Below are positions 1-8,071 of a stretch of DNA of 64,000 nucleotides, piece after piece (the stretch's first letter is position 1; each line of letters starts with the position of its first letter). A program made the position numbers and the translations under genes. The notes beneath the pieces were generated by a model that had not been told where the DNA came from, did no database searches, and saw only the letters and a program-made list of their open reading frames with translations. The DNA comes from Devosia sp. 67-54 (GTDB taxonomy: Bacteria; Pseudomonadota; Alphaproteobacteria; Rhizobiales; Devosiaceae), in assembly GCF_001899075.1 (NCBI RefSeq), contig NZ_MKVA01000009.1, positions 124,001 to 188,000 on the forward strand. The letters are read 5' to 3'.

Positions 1-2
1 GG

Positions 3-590
3 CTCGACTACTGGGAATCGATGCGCAAGGACCAGGGTGCGCCGCCGCCATCGGTGACCGCCGAAAGCGCCGGCTTCCAGAATGCGCCGCTGGTCAAGGG
101 AACTGCCGCCATGCAGGTCGGCTGGAGCCAGCAGATCGTCTTCTACCAGGCCCTAATGCAGGACGAGCTCGATATCCACGCCTGCCCGGTGCCGGCCGGC
201 GCCGCCGACAACGGCCATTTGATCCGCGCGCTCGACTTCTGGGTCGTCCCGGAAGGGTCGCGCAACAAGGAGGCGGCAGCCAAGCTGGTCAACTTCCTGC
301 TCAACGACGAGGGCGCGCTGGCAACGCTCGGCCTGTCGCTCGGCGGCCCCGCCTCCGACAAGGCCGCCAGCGTCCTGGCGAAGACGGCCGACGTGCCGAG
401 CGGCAAGGTGCTCACCTACCTCGCCGACCTGCGCGGCCATGCGCCGTCGGCAACGCCGCGCTGGATCAGCGGCCATGGCGAGCTCGAATCGACGCTCAAC
501 CGCCTCAATGCGTCGGTCGGCTTCGGCCAGGCGACGCCGCAGGCCGCCGCCGACAGCTTCTTCACCGAGGCCAAGCGCATCCTGGGCTGA
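3..590 (+). CDS. Extracellular sugar-binding protein of an ABC importer, C-terminal part (cut by window edge)
   Basis: The frame is already open at the first bases of the window, so this is the last ~195 residues of a longer protein; the ATG at 21 is internal. The text fits the C-terminal lobe of the family-1 solute-binding proteins: a segment offering a substrate-dependent GTAAMQVGW stretch, then FWVVPEGSRNKEAAAKLVNFLLND, the usual 'permanent residue then helix' pattern (split here: FWVVPEGS then KEAAAKLVNFLLND), and a closing helix of the FFTEAKRIL type. It would act in the periplasm, handing a carbohydrate to a CUT1 permease. The rest of its operon must lie left of the window. A strong hairpin terminator follows, so the sulfatase downstream is probably a separate or attenuated unit. 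Confidence 0.85.
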   Translation, partial: LDYWESMRKDQGAPPPSVTAESAGFQNAPLVKGTAAMQVGWSQQIVFYQALMQDELDIHACPVPAGAADNGHLIRALDFWVVPEGSRNKEAAAKLVNFLLNDEGALATLGLSLGGPASDKAASVLAKTADVPSGKVLTYLADLRGHAPSATPRWISGHGELESTLNRLNASVGFGQATPQAAADSFFTEAKRILG

Positions 591-607
591 TCTCCCGTGG
601 GCCCAGG

Positions 608-644
608 CGCCTCCGGCCGCACGTTGGCCGGAGGCGTCCATTTT
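608..644 (+). terminator. Rho-independent terminator after the binding-protein gene
   Basis: Perfect 11-bp stem (CGCCTCCGGCC at 608-618 with GGCCGGAGGCG at 626-636), 7-base loop, and a TTTT run at 641-644. It lies 18 bases after the stop codon at 590. Confidence 0.8.
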
Positions 645-673
645 CTCCAGTGAATTAGGTCAGGGTCGCTTCA

Positions 674-2143
674 GTGTCCGACAAGCCGAACATCGTTCTT
701 ATCATGACGGACCAGCAGCGGGCCGACTTCTTTGCCTCGGAAGGCTTCCCTGTCGACACCATGCCGTTCGTCGACGCCCTCGGCGCCAAAGGCACCCGCT
801 TCGACCGCGCCTACACCCCGATGCCCATCTGCTCGCCGGCGCGCAGCAGCATGCTGACCGGCCGCTTCCCCAAGGCGACGCGCGTCAAGCAGAACTGGGA
901 CATGGACAAATTCATCACCTTCGGCAAGGACCTGCCGGCGGTGCTGCACGAGCAGGGTTACACCGTCAACCTCGCCGGCAAGAATCACTCCTACGCTGGC
1001 CGCGACGCCTTCGATTTCTACGGCGCCCCCTACAGCCACACGAACGGCCCGGCCGATCGCGCCACTGCCAGCCAGAGGCAGTCCGACGACTGGCTGTTCG
1101 AGCTCGACCACCACGTCTCGACCACCGCCACGCCGTTCCCGCTGGAAAACCAGCTCTGCTACCGCATCGTCTCCGACGCCATCACCTGCGTCGACCAGCA
1201 GCGCGACAAGCCGTTCTTCCTCTGGCTGTCGCTGCCCGAGCCGCACAACCCGTACCAGGCGCCGGAGCCGTATTTCTCCATGTTCTCGCCTGACCAGATG
1301 CCCGGTCGCGTCGCCGGCCCCCAGGCGAGCCTGGCGCGCGGCGGCAAATGGCAATGGCTGCGCACGCTCGAGGAAGAAAAGCGCCCCGGCTACGATGACG
1401 ACTGGCGCCGCTACCGTGCCGTCTATGCCGGCATGCTGCGCATGATCGACGACCAGGTGAAGCGTTTCGTCGACCATCTCGACGCCAGCGGCAGGCTCGA
1501 CGACACCATCATCATCTTTCTTGCTGACCATGGCGACTATGCCGGCGACTACGGCCTGCAGCGCAAGGGTGCCGGCCTGCCCGAATGCCTGGTCCGCGTC
1601 CCCTTCATGGTCACCGGCCCCGGCATCAGATCACACCATAACCGCCTCGACTTCGTGTCTCTGGTCGACATCCTCCCGACCGTGTGCGAGATCGCCGGCG
1701 CCGAGATTCCGTTCGGCTGCCAGGGACGAAGCCTCTGGCCCATGCTCACCGGCGCCGACTATCCGGCAGCGGAATTTTCCAGCATCTACGCCGAGCTCGG
1801 CTTCGGCAGCCTGCCCTACGGACCGCACGAGCGGCCGCCGCTGCATTTCGACTATGCCGGGCCGACCTACGACGAGCTGAACTCCGTGACCCAGAGCGGC
1901 AACCTCAAAATGGTGCGCAAGGGCAATTGGAAGCTTATCTTCGACGTGCTGTCAGGAGGCGAGCTCTACGACCTCGATAGCGATCCGGGCGAGCTTGAGA
2001 ACCTCTACCACGATCCGCGGCACGCCGTGATGCGCACCGCCATGCTCGAGGAACTGCTCTACTGGACGATCAGGACCGAGGACCCCCTGCCCCTCGCCAA
2101 ATATCTGCCCAAGGTCGCCCCGCACAATTGGTACCGGAGCTAG
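674..2143 (+). CDS. Sulfatase, probably cytoplasmic (alkaline-phosphatase superfamily)
   Basis: A 489-residue type I sulfatase. The N-terminal metal-binding strand IVLIMTDQQR is followed by the formylglycine signature CSPARSSMLTG, with the convertible Cys at residue 53 and the usual Arg four residues later. FLADHGDYAGDYG near residue 285 supplies the second set of Ca2+ ligands. It would hydrolyse a sulfate ester, needing a formylglycine-generating enzyme encoded elsewhere. There is no signal peptide: the protein opens directly with MSDKPNIV, so it should act in the cytosol on an imported sulfated compound. The start is GTG with AGGG about 9 bases upstream. The gene converges on the 2-hydroxyacid dehydrogenase, with 12 bases between their stops. 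The exact substrate (sugar sulfate, choline sulfate or aryl sulfate) cannot be read from the sequence. Confidence 0.88.
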   Translation: MSDKPNIVLIMTDQQRADFFASEGFPVDTMPFVDALGAKGTRFDRAYTPMPICSPARSSMLTGRFPKATRVKQNWDMDKFITFGKDLPAVLHEQGYTVNLAGKNHSYAGRDAFDFYGAPYSHTNGPADRATASQRQSDDWLFELDHHVSTTATPFPLENQLCYRIVSDAITCVDQQRDKPFFLWLSLPEPHNPYQAPEPYFSMFSPDQMPGRVAGPQASLARGGKWQWLRTLEEEKRPGYDDDWRRYRAVYAGMLRMIDDQVKRFVDHLDASGRLDDTIIIFLADHGDYAGDYGLQRKGAGLPECLVRVPFMVTGPGIRSHHNRLDFVSLVDILPTVCEIAGAEIPFGCQGRSLWPMLTGADYPAAEFSSIYAELGFGSLPYGPHERPPLHFDYAGPTYDELNSVTQSGNLKMVRKGNWKLIFDVLSGGELYDLDSDPGELENLYHDPRHAVMRTAMLEELLYWTIRTEDPLPLAKYLPKVAPHNWYRS

Positions 2144-2155
2144 GCGAAGTCAGTT

Positions 2156-3124
2156 CTACACCCGCGGCCAGGGCGTCTCCGGCACGGGCGTCAGCGGCCG
2201 GCCGCTGCTGAACCAGCTCTTGAGGTTGTCGACCAGCAACTGCCCCATGGCGCCGTGCGTCACCTGCGAGGCCGAACCGGAATGCGGCAGCAGCACGACG
2301 TTGTCGAGCGCCAGAAAGCGCGGATCGATGGCCGGCTCAGTGGCGAACACGTCGAGCCCGGCGCCCTGGAGCGCATGCGTCTCGAGCGCCCGGATGAGCG
2401 CCTCTTCATCGATGGCGGAGCCGCGCCCGATGTTGATCACGAGTCCGCGCCGCCCGAGCGCAGCGAGAATTTCGGCATCGACCAGATGGCGGGTCGCAGC
2501 CCCTCCCGGCACCGCGACGATCAGAGTATCGACGTCCGCCGCCATCTCGAGCAGCGATGCGTAATAGCGATAGGCGACGCCGGCGCGCGCATGGCGCGCA
2601 TGATAGACCACGGGTATCCGCATCGCCTCGAGCCGCCGTGCAATGGCAAGGCCGATCCGCCCGAGCCCGACCATGCCGACCGTGCGGTCGCGCAGCGAGC
2701 CGGGCACCGGCGCAAACTGCCCGAGCCGCGCCCAGGAGCCATCGCGCAGATAGCGCTCGGCCCGTAGCAGCTCGCGCGCCGTCATCACCAGCAGGCCGAT
2801 GGTGTAGTCCGCCACCTCCTCGTTGAGCACGTCGGGCGTGTTGGTCACCACCAGCCCGCGCTCGCGCGCATAGGCGACGTCGACCCCGTCATAGCCGACC
2901 CCGAACACCGAGATGATCTCGAGGTTGGGGAATCTGTCGATCAGCGCCCGGTCGATCGCGATGTGGTTGCCGCGAGCGATGGCCCGCACGCGCGGTGCGA
3001 TTTGCGCGATGAGCGCCTCGCGGTCGGCTGCCTCGGCAAGAAAGTGCGGTGCAAACTCCTTCTCCAGCGTCGCGCGCGTGCCGGCGAAGATCTTTTCAGG
3101 CAGGACGATATCGATCTTGGTCAT
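2156..3124 (-). CDS. D-isomer-specific 2-hydroxyacid dehydrogenase (NAD(P)-dependent)
   Basis: A 322-residue cytosolic oxidoreductase interconverting a 2-oxoacid and a D-2-hydroxyacid. The Rossmann loop GLGRIG is at 153-158. The catalytic set of the family is present: Arg234 in INIGRGS, Glu263 in FATEP and His281 in LLPHSGS. The frame stays open far upstream, inside the preceding gene; ATG at 3124 is chosen because it begins the typical first strand (MTKIDIVLPE) and follows that gene's stop by 14 bases. It is the last gene of the leftward sugar operon, so it may reduce a sugar-derived ketoacid (glyoxylate, hydroxypyruvate or 2-ketogluconate type). The specificity is inferred from position only. 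Confidence 0.9.
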   Translation of the reverse strand: MTKIDIVLPEKIFAGTRATLEKEFAPHFLAEAADREALIAQIAPRVRAIARGNHIAIDRALIDRFPNLEIISVFGVGYDGVDVAYARERGLVVTNTPDVLNEEVADYTIGLLVMTARELLRAERYLRDGSWARLGQFAPVPGSLRDRTVGMVGLGRIGLAIARRLEAMRIPVVYHARHARAGVAYRYYASLLEMAADVDTLIVAVPGGAATRHLVDAEILAALGRRGLVINIGRGSAIDEEALIRALETHALQGAGLDVFATEPAIDPRFLALDNVVLLPHSGSASQVTHGAMGQLLVDNLKSWFSSGRPLTPVPETPWPRV

Positions 3125-3138
3125 GATGCGCCGTTCCG

Positions 3139-4728
3139 TCAGCTCGCCTCGGGCTGCTCGCCCTCGAACACGAAGCCGAAGATCTCGGCGTCGTCGATGA
3201 GGAAGGCCAGCTTGCGGAAATCGATGGGCCCGCGCGCGCCGCCGAAATCGCTGCCGTCGGTCCAGCGCACCGTGTGACGGACCGCATCGCCGGTGAACGG
3301 CACGCAATCCTCGAACGAGCGGCCGGGCAGCACATTGTGTTCGCTGTCGAGCACCGCCACGCGGATGGAGCCGCCCTTGCGGCACCGGGCGTTGATGGCG
3401 AGGGTCAGCCCATCGGTGAGCAGCGGCCGCGTCACCAGCCGGCCAAGGCGCGGCCGTACCGCGTCGATCGACGCCATGCCCTCATAGCGCAGGGTCGCGA
3501 CGCCGAGGCAGTAGCGCATCTGTCCCTGCGGATCGCGCGCCTCGTCATGGTCGAGATGCTGCTTGCCCGCGTACCAGTAGTCGTGGTGGTTCCGTGCACC
3601 GCCATGGTAGAAATACCACTGGTCGCCGATACGGATGGGCGGGCTCACCTGGGTGACCATGTAGCGGTCCCAATGTCCCTCGCCGCGCGGCGCGATGAAC
3701 GGCCGGCCATTGTCGGTGGTGCGGAAATTGATGCCGTCGCGGCTGTAGATCAGCCGCACATACATGCCGTTGTCGGTACCGTGGAACACGCCGAGCGTGC
3801 CGAATTGCATCGTGCCGACGCTGAACTGGCCGCAGCCGTAGTGCGCCTCGTCGAGATTGTCCATGTCGTCGTCGGGCGTCGAGATCGGCACCAGCTCGGT
3901 CCAGTGGATGAAGTCGGCGCTGACGGTGCGGAACACCCGCCGCTTGTTCATCAGATCCGGCCGCTCCGGAAAGTAAGTGCGGAAGCTGCCGCGGCCGCCC
4001 GATGGCGTCTCGATACGCGAGGCCGGTATGCCGGCCACCGTCATCCGCGCATGCCGCGTATACTGCGTGAACAGCTTGGTCAGCGGATCATAGGTGATGG
4101 TCGAGACGTCGTTGAGGTTGGTCTGGCTGCCGAAGCTCGGCCGTTCCGCATAGGGCGTCCATGCGATGCCGTCGGCCGAATGCGCGCATTCGACGATCTG
4201 GCTGAGCGAGGGCAGCGAGCGCGAGAACAGCATGCGGTAGCGCTCGTCCGCGTTCTGCGGGTTTGGAACGATCACCACCGCGCCCGAATGCACGCCGACA
4301 TCCGCCCAGGGGTTGATTGCATCCGGCGTGGCGCCCTCGACATAGCCGGCAAAGATATTGGTGTCCTGCCCGCCGATCGCGATGCGCCCCAGCGGCGGCT
4401 TCTCGAAATGCACGCCGTCGCGGCTCACCGCATACAACATGCGATTGCGCCATGGATGCGGCTGGTACGCCTCCATCGGGCCAAGGTCCTCGTACCAGCA
4501 CTTGATCAGCCCGTCCGTCGGATCGCGCAGCACGTTGTAGTTGCTGTAGGTGAAGTACGGGGTGAGCTCCCACGGCCGGTCGCCCACCAGCACCGGCTCC
4601 TCGCGCAGCGGCTGCGGCTTGTGCCAGCGCCGGGTGACGCTGTCGACCTGCTCGATCAGCCAGTTGTCCACGAACACCTGGGGCTGACTCCCCACCTGCA
4701 AAGACGTGCCGTCGATCATATGGTCCAT
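3139..4728 (-). CDS. Glycosidase-like beta-propeller protein, substrate unknown
   Basis: A 529-residue protein without a signal peptide. Repeated short motifs of the form 'S-x-DG-x-x-F/W' (AVSRDGVHFEK, AHSADGIAWTP, YSRDGINFRT, SADFIHWTEL) are typical of the five-bladed propellers of GH43/GH32/GH68-like proteins, where each blade begins with such a strand. An acidic run (DDDMDNLDEAH) could hold catalytic or metal-binding residues, but I cannot assign a catalytic triad. It lies between a CUT1 sugar transporter and a hydroxyacid dehydrogenase in one operon, which supports a role in cutting an imported oligosaccharide or sugar acid in the cytosol. ATG at 4728 follows a GTGAG-type ribosome site; Met4 is an alternative. 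The family assignment is moderate; that it is a gene is near certain. Confidence 0.7.
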   Translation of the reverse strand: MDHMIDGTSLQVGSQPQVFVDNWLIEQVDSVTRRWHKPQPLREEPVLVGDRPWELTPYFTYSNYNVLRDPTDGLIKCWYEDLGPMEAYQPHPWRNRMLYAVSRDGVHFEKPPLGRIAIGGQDTNIFAGYVEGATPDAINPWADVGVHSGAVVIVPNPQNADERYRMLFSRSLPSLSQIVECAHSADGIAWTPYAERPSFGSQTNLNDVSTITYDPLTKLFTQYTRHARMTVAGIPASRIETPSGGRGSFRTYFPERPDLMNKRRVFRTVSADFIHWTELVPISTPDDDMDNLDEAHYGCGQFSVGTMQFGTLGVFHGTDNGMYVRLIYSRDGINFRTTDNGRPFIAPRGEGHWDRYMVTQVSPPIRIGDQWYFYHGGARNHHDYWYAGKQHLDHDEARDPQGQMRYCLGVATLRYEGMASIDAVRPRLGRLVTRPLLTDGLTLAINARCRKGGSIRVAVLDSEHNVLPGRSFEDCVPFTGDAVRHTVRWTDGSDFGGARGPIDFRKLAFLIDDAEIFGFVFEGEQPEAS

Positions 4729-4780
4729 TTCGTACTCACAAGAGATGCTGGGACTGCGCGTTGCCGCGCTGGCGAAATGA

Positions 4781-4818
4781 CTCGCGGGACGGGGTAGCGC
4801 CCTGCCCCGTCTCGCGAG
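4781..4818 (-). terminator. Intercistronic stem-loop (attenuator or 3'-end protector)
   Basis: CTCGCGgGACGGGG pairs with CCCCGTCtCGCGAG (13 of 14 positions) around a 10-base loop, between the MalG-like permease stop and the propeller gene start. There is only a weak T-run, so partial termination or mRNA stabilisation is more likely than full termination. Confidence 0.5.
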
Positions 4819-4851
4819 CCGGCACTGTCGGGAGCCAGTGCATGGGAAGCT

Positions 4852-5736
4852 TCATTTCTCCGCCCCGCTGGCGAGACCGGAGATCAGGTAGCGCTGGGCG
4901 AAGAGGTAGGCGAGGATCACCGGTGCGGTCGACATCACCGATGCCGCGAAGGCGTAGTGATAGGCCGTCGTGTCCATGCCGAAGAAGCTGTAGAGGCCGA
5001 CGCTCATCACCGCCACCTCGCGCGAATTGGCGATCACCAGCGGCACCAGGAACTCCGACCACGAGCCGATGAACACCAGAAATCCTGCGGCCGACAGACC
5101 CGGCAGGCTGAGCGGCAGCATGATGCTCCAGAACACCCGGAACATCGAGCAGCCATCGATCACCGCCGCTTCGTCGAGGCTGCGCGGCAGCGTGTCGAAA
5201 TAGCCCTTCATGATCCAGATGGTGAACGGCACGTGCGTTGCCGTATAGATCAGCACCAGCGCCGTGCGCGTGTTCAGCAGGCCGAACCAGTTCATCATCA
5301 GATAGTACGGGATGATGTTCACCGTGCTCGGAATGAGCTGCAGGATCAGCAGCGTCACCAGAATTGTGTTCTTGAACGGAAAATTCCAGCGCGAGAACCC
5401 GTACGCCGCCACCGTGCCGATCGCCAAGGTGAACACCAGCGTGAAGCCGGTCACAATCGCCGTATTGAGGAGATAGGTGGGCAGCGCCGTGCGGCGGATC
5501 ACGTCCGCATAGTTGGTGAGCGTGAGCTCGCGCGGAAAGAACGTCGTCGGGTAGGCGAAGATCTCCGACGGATTCTTGAACGATCCCAGGATCACCCACG
5601 ACAGCGGAAACAGCACGATGAGCAGCAGCACCGCATAGAGCACATAGGTGCTGCTCAGCTCGCCCAGCCGCCAGGGCGCGAGGCCGCGGCGGCGGATCGC
5701 CGGAGCTGTGCCGCCGGTATTAGGAAGCAAGCTCAT
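4852..5736 (-). CDS. ABC sugar importer permease, MalG-like (CUT1)
   Basis: A 294-residue inner-membrane protein with about six hydrophobic helices. The cytoplasmic EAA loop that docks the ATPase reads EAAVIDGCSMFRVFWSIMLPLSLPG (quoted in parts: EAAVIDGCSMF, then FWSIMLPL). It overlaps the MalF-like gene upstream by 17 bases, indicating translational coupling. It partners that permease and one or both of the binding proteins upstream. No ATP-binding gene lies in this operon, so a shared MsmK/UgpC-type ATPase encoded elsewhere must energise it. Confidence 0.92.
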   Translation of the reverse strand: MSLLPNTGGTAPAIRRRGLAPWRLGELSSTYVLYAVLLLIVLFPLSWVILGSFKNPSEIFAYPTTFFPRELTLTNYADVIRRTALPTYLLNTAIVTGFTLVFTLAIGTVAAYGFSRWNFPFKNTILVTLLILQLIPSTVNIIPYYLMMNWFGLLNTRTALVLIYTATHVPFTIWIMKGYFDTLPRSLDEAAVIDGCSMFRVFWSIMLPLSLPGLSAAGFLVFIGSWSEFLVPLVIANSREVAVMSVGLYSFFGMDTTAYHYAFAASVMSTAPVILAYLFAQRYLISGLASGAEK

Positions 5737-6613
5737 CGCGGGCCCTCAGCAAGCGCAGATAGACGATGGTTAGCACCAGGTTGAGCAGCAGGATCACCGT
5801 GGCGATGGTGGACGCATAGGAGGCGTCGAGCACCTCGAAGCCCTGCTTGTAGATGCTGAGCGCCAGCACCTCGGTCGAACGGCCCGGCCCGCCGCCGGTC
5901 AGCGCCAGCGGAATGTCGACGTGGTTGAGCGTGCCCGACGTGGCCATGATCACATTGATCAGCAGGATCGGCCGCAGCGACGGGATGGTGATGTAGCGCA
6001 GCATCTGCCAACGGCTGGCACCGTCGATGGCCGCCGCCTCGTAGAGGTCGCGCGGGATGGTCTGCAGGCCGCCCAGCTGCAGGATGATCGACAGCGGCAC
6101 GCCGCGCCACACCACCGCGAGGATCAGCACCACCATCGATTCCACCGGATCGGAGAACCAGCTCCGGCTGGGCAGGCCGAAGACGCTGAGCACCGTGTTC
6201 ATGATGCCCAGCCGGCTGCCTGAGAAGAACTGCTGGAACATCAGCGCGATGATGATGCCGGGAATGACCCAGGGCAGGATGGCGACCGAACGCACGAGGC
6301 CGCGGCCGAAGACCGCGCGGTTGAGCAGCAGCGCCGCCAGCAGGCCGACGCTGAGCTGCAGGACCACCACCGAGCCGACGAAGACGCCGGTGTTGAACAG
6401 CACCTGCGGCAGTGCCGGCCACGTGGCCAGCCGCACGTAGTTGTCGAACCACACGAACTTCGAGGTGGGATAGCCGAAATTGAGGTTGGTGAACGAGACC
6501 AGCACGCCGTAGAGCGCCGGATAGGCCGTGAGACCGAGCACCAGCACCACGGCCGGTGCGATGAAGAAGATGTACTGGTGCTTCTGTAGCGTCGTGGCGA
6601 TCTGTCGGCTCAT
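5720..6613 (-). CDS. ABC sugar importer permease, MalF-like (CUT1)
   Basis: A 297-residue inner-membrane permease. The first helix follows MSRQIATTLQKHQYIFF, and the EAA loop is EAAAIDGASRWQMLRYITIP. It forms a heterodimer channel with the overlapping MalG-like protein. A stem-loop lies just upstream, between this gene and the binding protein, a usual arrangement for making far more binding protein than permease. Confidence 0.92.
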   Translation of the reverse strand: MSRQIATTLQKHQYIFFIAPAVVLVLGLTAYPALYGVLVSFTNLNFGYPTSKFVWFDNYVRLATWPALPQVLFNTGVFVGSVVVLQLSVGLLAALLLNRAVFGRGLVRSVAILPWVIPGIIIALMFQQFFSGSRLGIMNTVLSVFGLPSRSWFSDPVESMVVLILAVVWRGVPLSIILQLGGLQTIPRDLYEAAAIDGASRWQMLRYITIPSLRPILLINVIMATSGTLNHVDIPLALTGGGPGRSTEVLALSIYKQGFEVLDASYASTIATVILLLNLVLTIVYLRLLRARDELAS

Positions 6614-6628
6614 CTTGTCCCCTGTGGC

Positions 6629-6653
6629 GCGGCGTCACCGATGGCGACGCCGC
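6629..6653 (-). other. Intercistronic hairpin between binding-protein and permease genes
   Basis: GCGGCGTC (6629-6636) and GACGCCGC (6646-6653) form a perfect 8-bp stem. No T-run follows. Its position right after a solute-binding-protein gene suggests protection of the upstream mRNA 3' end. Confidence 0.5.
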
Positions 6654-6672
6654 ATGATCCTCTGCTGTCGGT

Positions 6673-7959
6673 TCAGCGCGCCGATTGCCGTGTGTATTCG
6701 GCCATGACGATGTCGCGAGCCTGGTCGACCGCAACTGTGGGGGTCAATGTGCCGTTGAGGATTCCCGCGACCTGCTGCGACAGCGCCGAGGAGATGGTCG
6801 GATAGATCGGCACCGGAGGGCGCGTCTTGACGATCTTGGCGCCGTCGAAGATGCCCTTGAACTGCTGCATCAGCGGATCGCCGGCGTAGAAGGGCTGCGC
6901 CCAGACCGCCTGGTTGACCGGCAGATAGCCCTTGGCCGCATCGATCGCGGTGAGGTTGGCCGGCTGCAGCATGAAGCTGACCAGCTTCCAGGCCGCCTGC
7001 TTGTGGGCATCGTCGTCGGCGAAGATGCCCCAGGTCTGCCCGCCCAGGATCGGCGCGGCCCGCCCGCCGTCGGGCAGCGGTAGCGCGAACACTCCGATAT
7101 TGCCCTTGAGGGTCGGCGCGTCGGAATACATCTGCTGCAGCCCCGACGACGTATTGGCGATCGCCGCCGCTTCGCCGGTGTAGAAGAACGGCCGCAGCGC
7201 CTTCTCGTCCATGGTCGAGACCTCGGTCCCGAGCAGGCCGCGCTGCACCAGATCGCGATAGAGCGCGTAGGTCTTTTCGAGCGCGGTGCGGTTGGCGCCC
7301 TCGAAGAAGATTGGCTTGCCGGTGGCATCGACCAGATCGCCGCCGAACCCCCAGAAGGTCGAGATGAGGTGCAGCGTCGTGACCTCTGTGTCGGCCCCGG
7401 GGATCATGATCGGCTTCATGCCGGCCGCCTTGGCCTTGTCGGCGAAGGCCAGGAACTCGTCCCAGCTGGCGGGCGGCGCATCGATGCCGAGCGACTTGGC
7501 CTGGTCGGTGCGGTAGAACACGCCGCGCCAGGCGTTGGAGAACATCGCGGCGTAGATCTTGCCGTCGAACGTCATGGTGTCGATGGCCGCCGGCAGCACG
7601 TCGGCGCGCTCGGCCGCGGGCCACAGATCGTTCAGCGGCTGCAGATGGCCGGTCTCGGCGAGGCGGGCGACCCAGAAGCTGTCGAGGATGGCGACGTCCG
7701 GCAGATTGCCCACCGACGCCGCGGTCAGCAGGTTCGGCAGGGCTTCGGTGCCGCCCGGCAGAATCTCGTATTTCAGCGTGATGTCGGGGTTCTCGCGCTG
7801 GAACCGCGCATAGAGGTCGGTGAAGGCCTCGGCCACCGGGCCGAGCGAGGCGGAGGGCGACAGATCGGTCTGCGCCCACACCGTGAGGTCCACGGCCGTG
7901 GCTGGGCTGGCCAGCAAGGCGCCTGCCAGCGCTGCCGCGCTTATCCACTTGATCAGCAT
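6673..7959 (-). CDS. Sugar-binding protein 1 of the CUT1 ABC importer
   Basis: A 428-residue exported protein. The signal peptide ends near SPATA (about residue 22), giving a mature start VDLTVWAQ. The family-1 binding-protein text includes GTEALPNLLTA, NLPDVAILDSFW, a cleft segment with W-rich motifs, and a final helix before QSAR. It would bind a carbohydrate in the periplasm. The next gene upstream encodes a clear paralogue: shared motifs include PLNDLW, SWDEFLAFA (TWDEFLAFA in the other), DPLMQQFK and IYPTI (IYPAI). The two genes probably arose by tandem duplication and may bind different but related sugars for the same permease. Confidence 0.92.
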   Translation of the reverse strand: MLIKWISAAALAGALLASPATAVDLTVWAQTDLSPSASLGPVAEAFTDLYARFQRENPDITLKYEILPGGTEALPNLLTAASVGNLPDVAILDSFWVARLAETGHLQPLNDLWPAAERADVLPAAIDTMTFDGKIYAAMFSNAWRGVFYRTDQAKSLGIDAPPASWDEFLAFADKAKAAGMKPIMIPGADTEVTTLHLISTFWGFGGDLVDATGKPIFFEGANRTALEKTYALYRDLVQRGLLGTEVSTMDEKALRPFFYTGEAAAIANTSSGLQQMYSDAPTLKGNIGVFALPLPDGGRAAPILGGQTWGIFADDDAHKQAAWKLVSFMLQPANLTAIDAAKGYLPVNQAVWAQPFYAGDPLMQQFKGIFDGAKIVKTRPPVPIYPTISSALSQQVAGILNGTLTPTVAVDQARDIVMAEYTRQSAR

Positions 7960-8071
7960 TGCAAATCCTTTCCCATGCCGAAGAGAATGTGGCTCGACGT
8001 CGGGCGCAGCGGCGGGCCGCGCCCCAGGAATTTGTGTCAGGCTATCGCTGGTTCGGGCGCCGCTCGGCGCG